A stretch of DNA of 64,000 nt from CALBPI01 sp039821605 (GTDB lineage Bacteria > Pseudomonadota > Gammaproteobacteria > Steroidobacterales > Woeseiaceae). Within the stretch, counting starts at the first letter, position 1. The number at the start of each line of letters is the position of its first letter. This document shows, piece by piece, positions 1 to 7,900 of the stretch. A model generated the notes under the pieces. That model did no database searches and was not told where the DNA came from. It saw nothing but the letters and a program-made list of their open reading frames with translations. A program made the translations under genes and the position numbers. The DNA lies in contig JBCBNV010000002.1 in assembly GCA_039821605.1 (NCBI GenBank), forward strand, positions 1 through 64,000, given 5' to 3'.

Positions 1-29
1 CACGCGCATGAGCGCCAACGAGATCGAGC

Positions 30-112
30 AAATCAAGCCAATCGAGTTATTAGTACTGGTAAGCTTCACGTGTCGCCACGCTTCCACACCCAGCCTACCA
101 ACCTCAATACTA
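30..112 (-). rRNA. 23S rRNA 3'-end fragment, inverted and divergent from the next copy
   Basis: Read on the minus strand, this stretch contains the conserved 23S 3' tail (GGCTGGGTGTGGAAGCG, then ACCAGTACTAATAACTCG and GGCTTGATT). It is a second 23S end facing away from the + strand copy that follows directly. The two copies differ at many positions, for example CGTGGCGACACGTGAAGCTTACC here against CGCAGTAATGTGTGAAGC next door. It is therefore not a simple fold-back of one sequence. The AAGCTTACC...AACTCGATTGGCTTGATT form looks more alphaproteobacterial than gammaproteobacterial, which is my inference from memory. A chimeric contig end is the simplest explanation. Confidence 0.6.
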
Positions 113-219
113 GAGCTCCCTTAAGAGCCGTTGAAGACTACAACGTTGATAGGCTGGGTGTGGAAGCGCAGTAATGTGTGAAGCTAACCAGTACTAATTG
201 CTCGTGCGGCTTGATCATA
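113..219 (+). rRNA. rrl: 23S rRNA, 3' end (partial)
   Basis: This is the last ~110 bases of a large-subunit rRNA: AAGACTACAACGTTGATAGG, GGCTGGGTGTGGAAGCGCAG, GCTAACCAGTACTAATTGC and the end CGTGCGGCTTGATCAT. This order and wording are typical of gammaproteobacterial 23S 3' ends. The rest of the gene is missing because the sequence switches to an inverted, different 23S end upstream. The exact 3' end is set by comparison with the usual GGCTTGAYCAT end and could be off by a few bases. Confidence 0.85.
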
Positions 220-222
220 TAA

Positions 223-241
223 CGCCAAAGTTTCTTTGGCG
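223..241 (+). other. 23S-5S spacer hairpin
   Basis: CGCCAAAG-TTT-CTTTGGCG is a perfect 8-bp stem with a 3-base loop, just after the 23S end. A second short hairpin (GATCAC-GTTT-GTGATC, 316-331) lies before 5S. Such structures in the 23S-5S spacer normally form part of the RNA processing region of the rRNA precursor. No tRNA is visible in the spacer. Confidence 0.6.
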
Positions 242-358
242 GTGTGACGCTAACAGCGACGCTCCACTATTCGTCAAAACATTCCGGATTGTTAACCCTT
301 TTTGGGGCGTGGTCTGATCACGTTTGTGATCGTTACAGACGGCGCGCCATACCAGTTT

Positions 359-475
359 GCCTGGCGGCCATAGCGAGTGGGAACCACCCGATCCCATACC
401 GAACTCGGAAGTGAAAACGCTCAGCGCCGATGGTAGTGTGGGGTCTCCCCATGTGAGAGTAGGACACCGCCAGGC
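359..475 (+). rRNA. rrf: 5S rRNA
   Basis: The sequence runs from TGCCTGGCGGCCATAGCG to AGGACACCGCCAGGC. The two ends pair as the 5S closing helix (GCCTGGCGG with CCGCCAGGC). The loop signature GAACCACCCGATCCCATACC, the CCGAACTCGGAAGTGAAA element and GGGGTCTCCCCATGTGAGAG are all canonical. At 117 nt it is the normal length. It follows the 23S end after a ~140-base spacer and is followed by a strong terminator, so it closes the rRNA operon. Confidence 0.95.
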
Positions 476-485
476 GCCTAATCAG

Positions 486-521
486 AAACGCCGTATCCCT
501 TTGGGGTACGGCGTTTTTTTT
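486..521 (+). terminator. Rho-independent terminator of the rRNA operon
   Basis: AACGCCGTATCCC-TTT-GGGGTACGGCGTT forms a GC-rich stem of about 12 bp with one G-U type mismatch. It runs straight into a run of eight T. It sits ~12 bases after the 5S rRNA, as expected for an rrn operon end. Confidence 0.9.
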
Positions 522-655
522 GCTGGGCATATCGCATGCGTCATAAGTGCGCTGTTCACGCTGTCTCGCGGGAAGCGAAATGATGCATCCGCACATATTG
601 AAACGAGTCAAGTGGGTCCATAAGATCGTATCTGGCGGAGAATTGAAGTGAAGAC

Positions 656-1171
656 ATGTTTGGCGCTGTAAGACTCCTTGGAAGCGAACCGCGGTCAATA
701 GTGGTTCAAACTCGGGTAGGTACGGATATCCCAAACTCCCAAAGCCCCGAACCGACTGCGCAGGACCACATCATTTTCGATCGATTAGTCGCGAAGCACC
801 GATGGGAAGTACGCAAGAGGCCTTGCGGGGTGTACAACTGTTTTGGCGCTGTATGGGCTAGCCGCCGCACGGCAATTTACAGCGAGCAAGACGTTCGCAC
901 GATTCTAGAAGAAGATGGATATCGAGACGATCTGCCAATCGGTGAATTCGAACTGGGGGACCTAGCAGTCTACAGTTGGACAGAATCTGGAGAGATTTTC
1001 CATGTTGGGCAAGTCTTCCGTATCGACGTGATTGCTGACGGCTTCCCCGAGGCCCGCGTACCATTTATTCTGTCGAAGCCAAATGACAGTATGGGAGAGA
1101 TAGTGCACGCAGTAAACGACTACCCTCACAATGGCGAGTTCACGGTAACCTACTTCTCAGACAGGCGTTAG
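656..1171 (+). CDS. Hypothetical protein, DUF7689-like
   Basis: A 171-residue soluble protein with no signal peptide. From about residue 50 it shows KHRWEVRKRPCGVYNCFG, then EFELGDLAVYSW, FHVGQVFRI, and PFILSKPNDSMGEIVHAV. The Cys after VYN, the GDLAVY strand and the HVG histidine are arranged like the cysteine-peptidase-like (NlpC/P60-type) fold seen in DUF7689-type proteins. That family link is from memory and function is unknown. It is the first gene of a tight three-gene cassette: the next gene starts 3 nt after its stop. The first ~40 residues are poorly conserved in look, so the start could lie further in. Confidence 0.55.
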   Translation: MFGAVRLLGSEPRSIVVQTRVGTDIPNSQSPEPTAQDHIIFDRLVAKHRWEVRKRPCGVYNCFGAVWASRRTAIYSEQDVRTILEEDGYRDDLPIGEFELGDLAVYSWTESGEIFHVGQVFRIDVIADGFPEARVPFILSKPNDSMGEIVHAVNDYPHNGEFTVTYFSDRR

Positions 1172-1174
1172 GTT

Positions 1175-1678
1175 ATGAACCGGCGAATTGAACGGTTGTT
1201 TTCCGACGAGTTCTTGGAGGACACATGTGCTATTTCGACCGTTCAGGGTCTACATGCCTACTTACAGGCTTCCCAAGATGTTCGAGAGCTTCGATGCGCT
1301 CTTCTTAGTGGTGGGATCAGAATCGAAGAAGTTACAGCTGCTGTAGCGAGAGCCCTCAGCAGATTTCGCCGTGGTCAGGCATTCCCGTTTGATCGATCGC
1401 TTTCCGCGATTGCTGTCGCGTTCGAATCGCACCCGTCACAACAAGCTAGGCAATTTCTGGAGGATCTGAGGGATTCAAGAGTTGCTGAATTGGCTACTAG
1501 TCCCCCCGTATCGGCGATAGCGCTTTGCAACTGGTTAGTGCATGGCGTCGGGGTGACAACAAAGAACCAATATTATCCGGCGATGGGCGCTCGAGACGCT
1601 GGTCCTATTCGCAGCGAAACCCCAATGACGACTACCCATTCCGGGACAGACTGGGCGTCCCGGTTTATTGCAGCCTAA
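1175..1678 (+). CDS. Hypothetical protein, middle gene of the three-gene cassette
   Basis: 167 residues, no signal peptide or membrane segment. The N-terminal ~110 residues look helical and well behaved (IERLFSDEFLEDTCAIST, then a region rich in Ala, Arg and Leu). The last ~45 residues look less like a folded protein. I do not recognise a family. Its TAA stop overlaps the next ATG (TAATG, 1676-1680), which argues that it is translated and coupled to the following gene. It starts 3 nt after the stop of the preceding gene. Confidence 0.5.
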   Translation: MNRRIERLFSDEFLEDTCAISTVQGLHAYLQASQDVRELRCALLSGGIRIEEVTAAVARALSRFRRGQAFPFDRSLSAIAVAFESHPSQQARQFLEDLRDSRVAELATSPPVSAIALCNWLVHGVGVTTKNQYYPAMGARDAGPIRSETPMTTTHSGTDWASRFIAA

Positions 1679-2076
1679 TGGCAAGACTAGAATTCTTTGT
1701 TGTTGCCGAGTCTGTGTCTATCGACATGCAAACCAACCGCGCAAGCGTCTTCAATATTCTCGAAAACTTTAACCCTTCAGTGTTTCCCTTCACCGTCCAC
1801 AGTATTTCCACCATGACGCTATGGATACAGGAAGACGGTGATGCTGATACAGATTTTCAGATGGTACTGAAGGTAACCACGCCATCTGGTGCCGAAGTTG
1901 AACTCCCGACAAATTTTAAGATCCCCGAAAGGCGTCACCGCCTAGTCAACAACCTCGTTGGGCTGACCATAGATGGACCCGGCGACCTTGTATTCGAGAT
2001 TCGACTAAATGGCGAGCATTTCGCATCACACACCGTAACGGTTAACTCAGCAGGCCCGAGCGTCCAACCAGAATAA
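1678..2076 (+). CDS. DUF6941-like small beta-sandwich protein
   Basis: 132 residues beginning MARLEFFVVAESVSID and continuing NRASVFNILENFNPSVFPF, then alternating short strands (FQMVLKVTTPSG, RHRLVNNLVGLTIDGPGD, LVFEIRLNGE). This resembles the DUF6941 pattern 'xxxxCDxxxxD..GKxSxIGxFxxxxxxxFP'. Function of that family is unknown. The start was chosen at ATG 1678 because it overlaps the upstream stop (TAATG) and because the longer upstream extension in this frame is a shadow of the preceding gene. Last gene of the cassette. Confidence 0.6.
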   Translation: MARLEFFVVAESVSIDMQTNRASVFNILENFNPSVFPFTVHSISTMTLWIQEDGDADTDFQMVLKVTTPSGAEVELPTNFKIPERRHRLVNNLVGLTIDGPGDLVFEIRLNGEHFASHTVTVNSAGPSVQPE

Positions 2077-2366
2077 GGTATATGGGTTTCATGCTCCCGA
2101 TGGAGGCCACGATCCTAGCAGGCACGAAGGAAGGGATGCAGCGAAGTGACGCCCTTCAAATTTAGTGCGCCGAGACGGTTCGATTCTCTGACTGCCGACG
2201 CAGTAGCCGGATTCTCTATTTTGACTCCTAGGCGCTCTAACGGGGACTGAATTCCATTGGCTACCATTTGTTCCATCGGCAGGCAGTGCGTCTACGGCAC
2301 TGTTTGCAAGCGGCACGTCACGACTCACGCTCATCCTGTGACACGCTGAGAGATCGGCGGAGTGCT
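2077..2366. other. No recognisable gene
   Basis: About 290 bases after the three-gene cassette. Open frames exist on both strands, but their translations are rich in Arg/Ser/Pro with no family resemblance or ribosome binding site. I see no RNA gene or clear terminator. Confidence 0.5.
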
Positions 2367-2588
2367 TCAGATGTCAGACCACTTGTCCCTTATGGGGCAA
2401 GCACCCAACGACCCTCCGCACTTCAGAGGTTGGCCCAACGCACCGCGAACTGCCATACCCTGATCGAACGGAGAGTGCTTAGGGTGCTCACAGTACGGCT
2501 GTTCAATCTTGTAAGTTCCGGAACTGCCAATCTCGCGCGACTTTCGGGTAACAGTATGCACCTGATAGAAAGGACACCGCTCGCTCAT
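2367..2588 (-). CDS. Small Cys/His-rich protein, possible metal-binding
   Basis: 73 residues starting MSERCPFYQVHTVTRKSRE. Four cysteines are spread as CPFY...PYCEHPKHSP...LKCGGS...ACPI, with histidines near the second. The pattern 'CPYY......YC.H.....LxCGGxxxxC' is one I associate with small conserved hypothetical proteins, perhaps zinc binding; this is recall, not a search. The start is placed at the ATG directly before SERCPF because the upstream extension looks non-coding. It stands alone between two empty stretches in a less GC-rich region. Confidence 0.45.
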   Translation of the reverse strand: MSERCPFYQVHTVTRKSREIGSSGTYKIEQPYCEHPKHSPFDQGMAVRGALGQPLKCGGSLGACPIRDKWSDI

Positions 2589-2903
2589 TGCATTTCCCGT
2601 GTACCGTCGTCTACTGAGTCTAACACGCCCTCGTTTCTCTATTTTCCGCCAGGATGCAGGGTGCACACTGGACATACCCCCGTTCAACAGAGAAATCGCT
2701 GTCCAAAAAATGAGGTGCGTTCAAACGTCTCTGGACTGACGCCGCCAAGATGGTGTGGCTGACCGTACGCCCGCATGAGCAGTCACCGGCTCGCGGGTAC
2801 TAGCCTGAGCAGAAGTCTCTACGGCGGTGCAAGCTGCGCATTGATACCTGCAAGCTGTACCTCGCTCTTAGCTTGCCGATCATTGCTGCTCTGAACCACG
2901 CGG
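2589..2903. other. No recognisable gene
   Basis: Roughly 315 bases between the small Cys-rich gene and the lipoprotein gene. No frame on either strand gives a convincing protein, and no tRNA-like or terminator-like structure stood out. Confidence 0.4.
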
Positions 2904-3290
2904 TCAGTTGCAGTCGATGAATGCGTAGGTCACGACGACCTGAGCCAGAAGCGCGCGTTGCTGTCTTTGGTCGAATGCCTGCCACTGGGCATTCGTCACC
3001 TGCCCATCATGGTAGTCGTGCTCCTCCGGTTGGTAGGCAGCCGGGTCGCCCAGCCGCTTCGCACGACGTGCGATCGCTTCCTTGACGCACCGCCGGCCTC
3101 GCTCGGACATCGGCTCATCCAGCGCCGTGAAGTTCACACGGAGCTCAGCGAACGTGAGTGCACCCGTCGCCTCGGGATCGATTGTGTACATCGGATCTCC
3201 GGGCTGGCCCATGGGCACGGGCTCACGCTGCCCGCACGCAGCCAGCGGGAGCAGCAAAAGGCCAATACAAAAAAGAAGACATCGTCGCAT
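2904..3290 (-). CDS. Small lipoprotein, hypothetical
   Basis: 128 residues. The N-terminus MRRCLLFCIGLLLLPLAACG is a lipoprotein signal with lipobox LAAC (Cys19). The mature part is charged and has no known domain: a short segment GALTFAELRVNFTALDEPMSE, a Cys in GRRCVKEAI and a final Cys near the C-terminus (FIDCN), which may form a disulfide. The start was chosen at ATG 3290, preceded by AAGG about 8 bases upstream, because the longer frame would bury the signal peptide. Function unknown; expected in the cell envelope. Confidence 0.65.
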   Translation of the reverse strand: MRRCLLFCIGLLLLPLAACGQREPVPMGQPGDPMYTIDPEATGALTFAELRVNFTALDEPMSERGRRCVKEAIARRAKRLGDPAAYQPEEHDYHDGQVTNAQWQAFDQRQQRALLAQVVVTYAFIDCN

Positions 3291-3518
3291 CGGGACAGCC
3301 TTATTCTGGAGCCACGCCCGTAGTCTGGCACAAGCCCCGCGGAGCAGACCGCGACGCTTGTCACGTCGCGGCTTCCCGCTCGGATGAACTGCCTGCCATC
3401 GCGCCAGGCTATAGCTTTTCAAGATGTCCCCAAAACCAGCCTGTCACGCAATCGTCATCGTGGCGAGCATCGGTCTTGTTACGGTGGCTTGGACACAGCT
3501 TGGCATCCTGGAGTCGTC

Positions 3519-4136
3519 ATGACACACGCAGCCCGCCGTGGCATTAACACGATACCGCTGGTGTTTGTAGCCCTCGCGGCAGTCGTGGCGCCTCTGCAGG
3601 CGCAGGATGAGGCCCCGACACCCGAGCGCGAGCCGCGCATCCTGCTCTACGCGTTCCAGCACTACATCTTGCGGGAAGCTGCATTCGACAATCACCCCGA
3701 CATCGAGACACTGATCAGTGCGCCACTGGACAAGGGGATCCTGATCAGGTTTTTTGGCCGAACCCTGTTCCGTGTGCGGCAAGCCGAGGGTGTCGGTGAG
3801 CAGTTCGAGCGCGTCAGCGAGTTTGTCGACGCGATGACGCTCGAGGTTCAGCGCCGTGATGGCTACACCATCGCCGTCCTGGCTATGCCGCCGCCCGAGG
3901 TCCCGCCGGAGGCGCACTATATCGCCATCGTCTACAAAGACGATGAGCCCCGAGAGTTCGGCACGCCGTCACCTTCAACCCGCTACTTCACCTTTGAATT
4001 GGCCGCCGGCGATCAGCAGTATGCACTGGGCGAATGGCAATCGTCCGGTGAACACAAGACGATTGGTGTCGCGCAGGGCAGGCCGTCCGCGGAAGGACTA
4101 ATCGCCAACGTGTCCGCGCAGTTGGGACTGCGCTGA
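3519..4136 (+). CDS. Exported hypothetical protein
   Basis: 205 residues beginning MTHAARRGINTIPLVFVALA, a signal peptide with a likely cut after PLQAQ. The mature protein has short strands (ILLYAFQHYILREA, YTIAVLAMPPPEVP, YIAIVYKDDEP, YFTFELAAGDQQYALGEW) and no cysteines. I do not recognise it. The start was set at the ATG preceded by GGAG (3510-3513), since this puts the signal peptide at the N-terminus. It is divergent from the lipoprotein gene to its left. Confidence 0.65.
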   Translation: MTHAARRGINTIPLVFVALAAVVAPLQAQDEAPTPEREPRILLYAFQHYILREAAFDNHPDIETLISAPLDKGILIRFFGRTLFRVRQAEGVGEQFERVSEFVDAMTLEVQRRDGYTIAVLAMPPPEVPPEAHYIAIVYKDDEPREFGTPSPSTRYFTFELAAGDQQYALGEWQSSGEHKTIGVAQGRPSAEGLIANVSAQLGLR

Positions 4137-4157
4137 GCACACCGGGCTGCTGGCCGG

Positions 4158-4277
4158 CTACCTAGCGGCCAAGTCGATGAGTTCGAGCGGGTACGCCTCC
4201 AGGTCGTAGAGCGCAACGGGCGTGCGATCGTCATCGAGCAGCAGCTTCCGGCGACCGCTCCGAGCTGCGTAGTCCGG
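4158..4277 (-). pseudogene. Relic of a sulfatase C-terminus
   Basis: The minus strand reads an open 39-residue tail: DYAARSGRRKLLLDDDR, then TPVALYDLEAYPLELIDL and a TAG stop. It lines up closely with the C-terminal region of the complete sulfatase at 23,831-25,228 (AIRRGRWKLLLDE, QPVALHDLETDPLELRDV). Nothing upstream belongs to a sulfatase: a TGA that is the stop of the neighbouring gene sits just before it, in the same frame. This is the surviving tail of a deleted sulfatase gene. Confidence 0.7.
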
Positions 4278-4823
4278 TCAATCAGCGGCCATAGGCTCTG
4301 TCGACCAATCTTCAAAATATGACTGACAAAACAGCGTATCACCGCGCTCCTTGGACACACGGTCGCCAATCTCTACGACTTCAGGGAACACCGGTTGATA
4401 AATGAGCCGAATCTTTGACCACCAGATATCGCTCTGCGGAAACGCAAAAACATATCCGAACACGCCCTGTGTCCACGATCTTGCGGCATCGCGCGTCGTC
4501 AGAATCTCACCGAAATCGGACAATTGCCAAAGGCGACGAATCGTCAGGAACTGGGCGTTCAGATAGGCATCCAGAACGATCTGCTCTTCAGCGTTTAGTG
4601 TGTCTGGTTCATGGCACGCTTTGGCAAGCGTAGCCGCTGCGCCTTCACCCATCACTGCAAGGTAACGATCGGCGATCGCATCGAACTGTTGCGCCATCAG
4701 TTCAGCGCCAGCAATGCGCTGGCTTTGCTGCAACTCGTACAACACCAGCAGAAGACTGATCACGATCGCAACCACGCCAACCACCTGCACCTTGTCTGCA
4801 ACAGAGATCTTTGGCTTTGCCAT
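4278..4823 (-). CDS. Membrane-anchored hypothetical protein
   Basis: 181 residues. After a short basic N-terminus (MAKPKISVADK) there is one transmembrane helix (about residues 13-31, VQVVGVVAIVISLLLVLYEL). A mostly helical domain with several Trp follows (RRLWQLSDFG, IWWSKIRLIY). Start ATG 4823 has AGGGG about 7 bases upstream. I recognise the general type (single N-terminal helix plus ~150-residue helical domain, common in marine Gammaproteobacteria) but no function is known to me. The sulfatase relic begins right after its stop, which suggests a deletion joined the two. Confidence 0.65.
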   Translation of the reverse strand: MAKPKISVADKVQVVGVVAIVISLLLVLYELQQSQRIAGAELMAQQFDAIADRYLAVMGEGAAATLAKACHEPDTLNAEEQIVLDAYLNAQFLTIRRLWQLSDFGEILTTRDAARSWTQGVFGYVFAFPQSDIWWSKIRLIYQPVFPEVVEIGDRVSKERGDTLFCQSYFEDWSTEPMAAD

Positions 4824-4946
4824 CAAGGCACCCCTGGATTCATCGCGTCACGATGGTAACGCATCGCGTATTCGAATCCTAAGCTGCGCGGCCGGCGTGC
4901 TAACCTGCCGTGCAGTCATGCAGACAACAACAAGAGAGGCGGCGCA

Positions 4947-7900
4947 ATGACGGTGAGCTTTTACCTGAACGGTTCAGCAGTTTCCGTTGACGACCCGAGC
5001 CCAAACCTGCTGCTTATCGACTTCCTGCGATCGGCATCGATCGACCTCAAAGGCGCAAAGAAGGGCTGCGGCCAAGGTGGCTGCGGTGCCTGCACGGTCA
5101 TCCTGTCGGAGTGGGACGCGCAACGAAACGAAGCACGCCATCGCTCGATCAATAGCTGTCTGCGTCCGGTGTGTTCCTTGAATGGATTGAGCATCACCAC
5201 GATCGAGGGCACAGGGGGCGCTGATCGACTGCCGCCCACGCATTCGATCCAGGCGTTAACGGCCAGCAGGGCTGGCGCGATGTTCGGGGCACCCGCCACG
5301 CCGGCGCTTACCGACGCACATCAGCACGCCAAATCAGTGCGTACAGCTGCCAACGAGAAGGCCGCACTTCGCGCCGAGATTGGTGGTGTAGACGTAGGCA
5401 CACACCCACTCATCGACCCGGCGGTCAACCCAGTCGCTTATCGCCTGGCCGTGAACAACGGCAGTCAGTGCGGGTATTGCTCGACCGGTTTCGTCATGAA
5501 TATGAGCGCGTTCTTGGCCAACAACCCGAAACGGACCAAGAAAGAGATTGAGCAGGCATTCGACGGCAACATCTGTCGCTGCACGGGCTACCGCGCCATT
5601 CTCACGGCCATGAAAACCTTTGCGATTGACTGGTCGCCTGCCGATGAAGCGAACCGCATGCCGGTGAAGCTCGATGACCAACTCAATGCACAGCAGGTTG
5701 GCGACACCGTCACCCTTCCGTTTGCCGAGGGCGCTAAATCACCGCCGCAGCCCATCACGGTTGCCGGGAGTCAGCAAACCTGGATGACGCCGAGCAGCCT
5801 GCCTGAGCTCGTCGAGATCTACAGAGACTTCGACCATGCAGAGATTTATCTGCTGCATGCAAACACGGCCCTTGGCGTTTACCGGGAAGATTTCCTGGAG
5901 AAAAAACTGCTGGTGGATATCAGCAGGATCGAGGGGCTCTATGGCATCAGCCAGGACGACAGCGCACTGACAGTCGGTGCCGGCGCAACCTACACCGAGC
6001 TATTCGATCACCTGCAGACGATAGCGCCAGCGGCAATGACTTCATTGGCCGCCGTTTTGTATATGGCACACCGAACGGCTGGTACGGTGGTCCGCAACGC
6101 GGCCACCATCGGTGGCAACACGATGCTGGTGCTAAAGCACATCGGCAAGGGCACCGGCGAGCCTTTCCCCTCGGATGTGCTCACGGTCCTTGCCGCTTTG
6201 GACGCGACCATTCGATTCACCGACCTGAGCTCCGGCCAGAAAGCGCAGCTGTCCGTCTCAGAACTGGTTGCTGCCTGCCAGAGTGACCCGGCCTTCGCCC
6301 ACCGCATTCTGCTGATGCAATACAATATCCCTGTCATCACCACGCCGCGTACCCTCGTCCAGGCGCAAAAGGTCGCCTTGCGCGACGTGAATTCACACAG
6401 CATCGTCAATACGACGAGCGTGTTGTCCATCGAAACGGACCTGACCGTGACCAGCGCCAACCTCACGTTTGGTGGTATCGCACCCTACCCATGGCGCGCC
6501 GTGAAAACCGAAGCAGTACTCGCCGGTCAACCGTTATCGCTTGAGCATTTCGATACCGTTTGCAGCGCGCTCGCCGAAGAGGTGCAAGACGAACTGAATC
6601 GCTGGGCAGACAGAATGCAGGAGGTAGGCTACGACGGATTCACATCGAGCTATCGCATCCAACTGGCGAGCGCCTTCTTGTACAAGGCGATGGTCAGTAC
6701 CCTCGTGCACGTTGCGCCCGAGAGCGTCCCCGCATCTATCCGGTCGGCAGCGGACGAGACCTGGGGCAACTGGCCGGTCAGCAAAGGCTCGCAACACTAC
6801 AAGCGAAACCCAAGTGCGAGACGGGCACCGGTTGCAGAGCCCTACGTGAAACTGATGGCGCTCTACCAAACCTCTGGGCAAGTGCGATACACGCACGAAC
6901 TCGACGTGCCGCCGACGACGCTCGAGGCTTCTTTCGTGCAGAGTAAACGGGCGTTGGCTGACTACAGTTTCAAACACCCCGAAACCGGACAATCACCGAT
7001 CACCTCCGAAGCACTGTCTGAATATCTTGCCACCAAATCGCCCCATTTCCGCGAGCTGATCACACACAACAACATCCCCGCCCATGGATTGAAAAACATA
7101 GGCATGGGTGGTGACCAACCTGTGTTCGCCGAAAAGCGAGTCAGCTACGTCGGTCAGTCCATCGCCTTGGTCGTCGGCGACCAGGAAACCGCCATGGACG
7201 AGCTGGCCGATTTCGTGAGTGCGCATTGCATTGACTATGCGCCCGTCGATTGGGCCCCCGAGTGGGTACACCCCGTGCTCACGCTGCCCGATGCCATCGC
7301 ACGGAAGAGCATTTTCCCCGATTACCCGGCGGCTGCAGCGTTTGTCAGCCACATCTGGAAAATTATCCGAAAAAACAGTCAGTTTGACTGGTCCGCGCAG
7401 AACAGGGATCCGCTGGACCAGCAGATCACGGTTCGCGCTGAAACGGTTGATGAAGCCCACTGCAAGGTGATTGGCAGCACACAAGCGTGCGGCGGCCAGG
7501 CGCACTTCTATATGGAGACGCAAGCCTGTGTCGCCATACCCGAGACGGCAGACACGATTCGATTGCACCCGTCCTCACAGAGCCCGATGGAGATGCACAC
7601 CACAGCGGCAGCAGTTCTTGGCATTGAGCAGAACCATGTGAAAGTGCAGGTCCACCAGGTCGGTGGTGGCTATGGCGGTAAGACGGAACAGGCCAAATTT
7701 GTGACCGCCGCTGCCGCGGTTGCTGCGAAAGCGACGAACAAACCGATCCGACTGGTGATGCCACGCGACAACGACACCAGCCTTATCGGCAAGCGGCATC
7801 CCTACTATGGCCAGTATCAAATTGCGATTGACGATGGCTCGGTGGATGCCAGCAATCGCGGTCTGATTCGCGGCCTGGACCTCACCCTGTTCGGTGATGG

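Noticed and set aside
223..358. Possible tRNA in the 23S-5S spacer
   Set aside because: Only short hairpins are present. No cloverleaf, T-arm GTTCRA or CCA end could be found.
2268..2762. 164-codon + strand frame
   Set aside because: No domain, poor composition, and the opposite strand holds the Cys-rich small gene.
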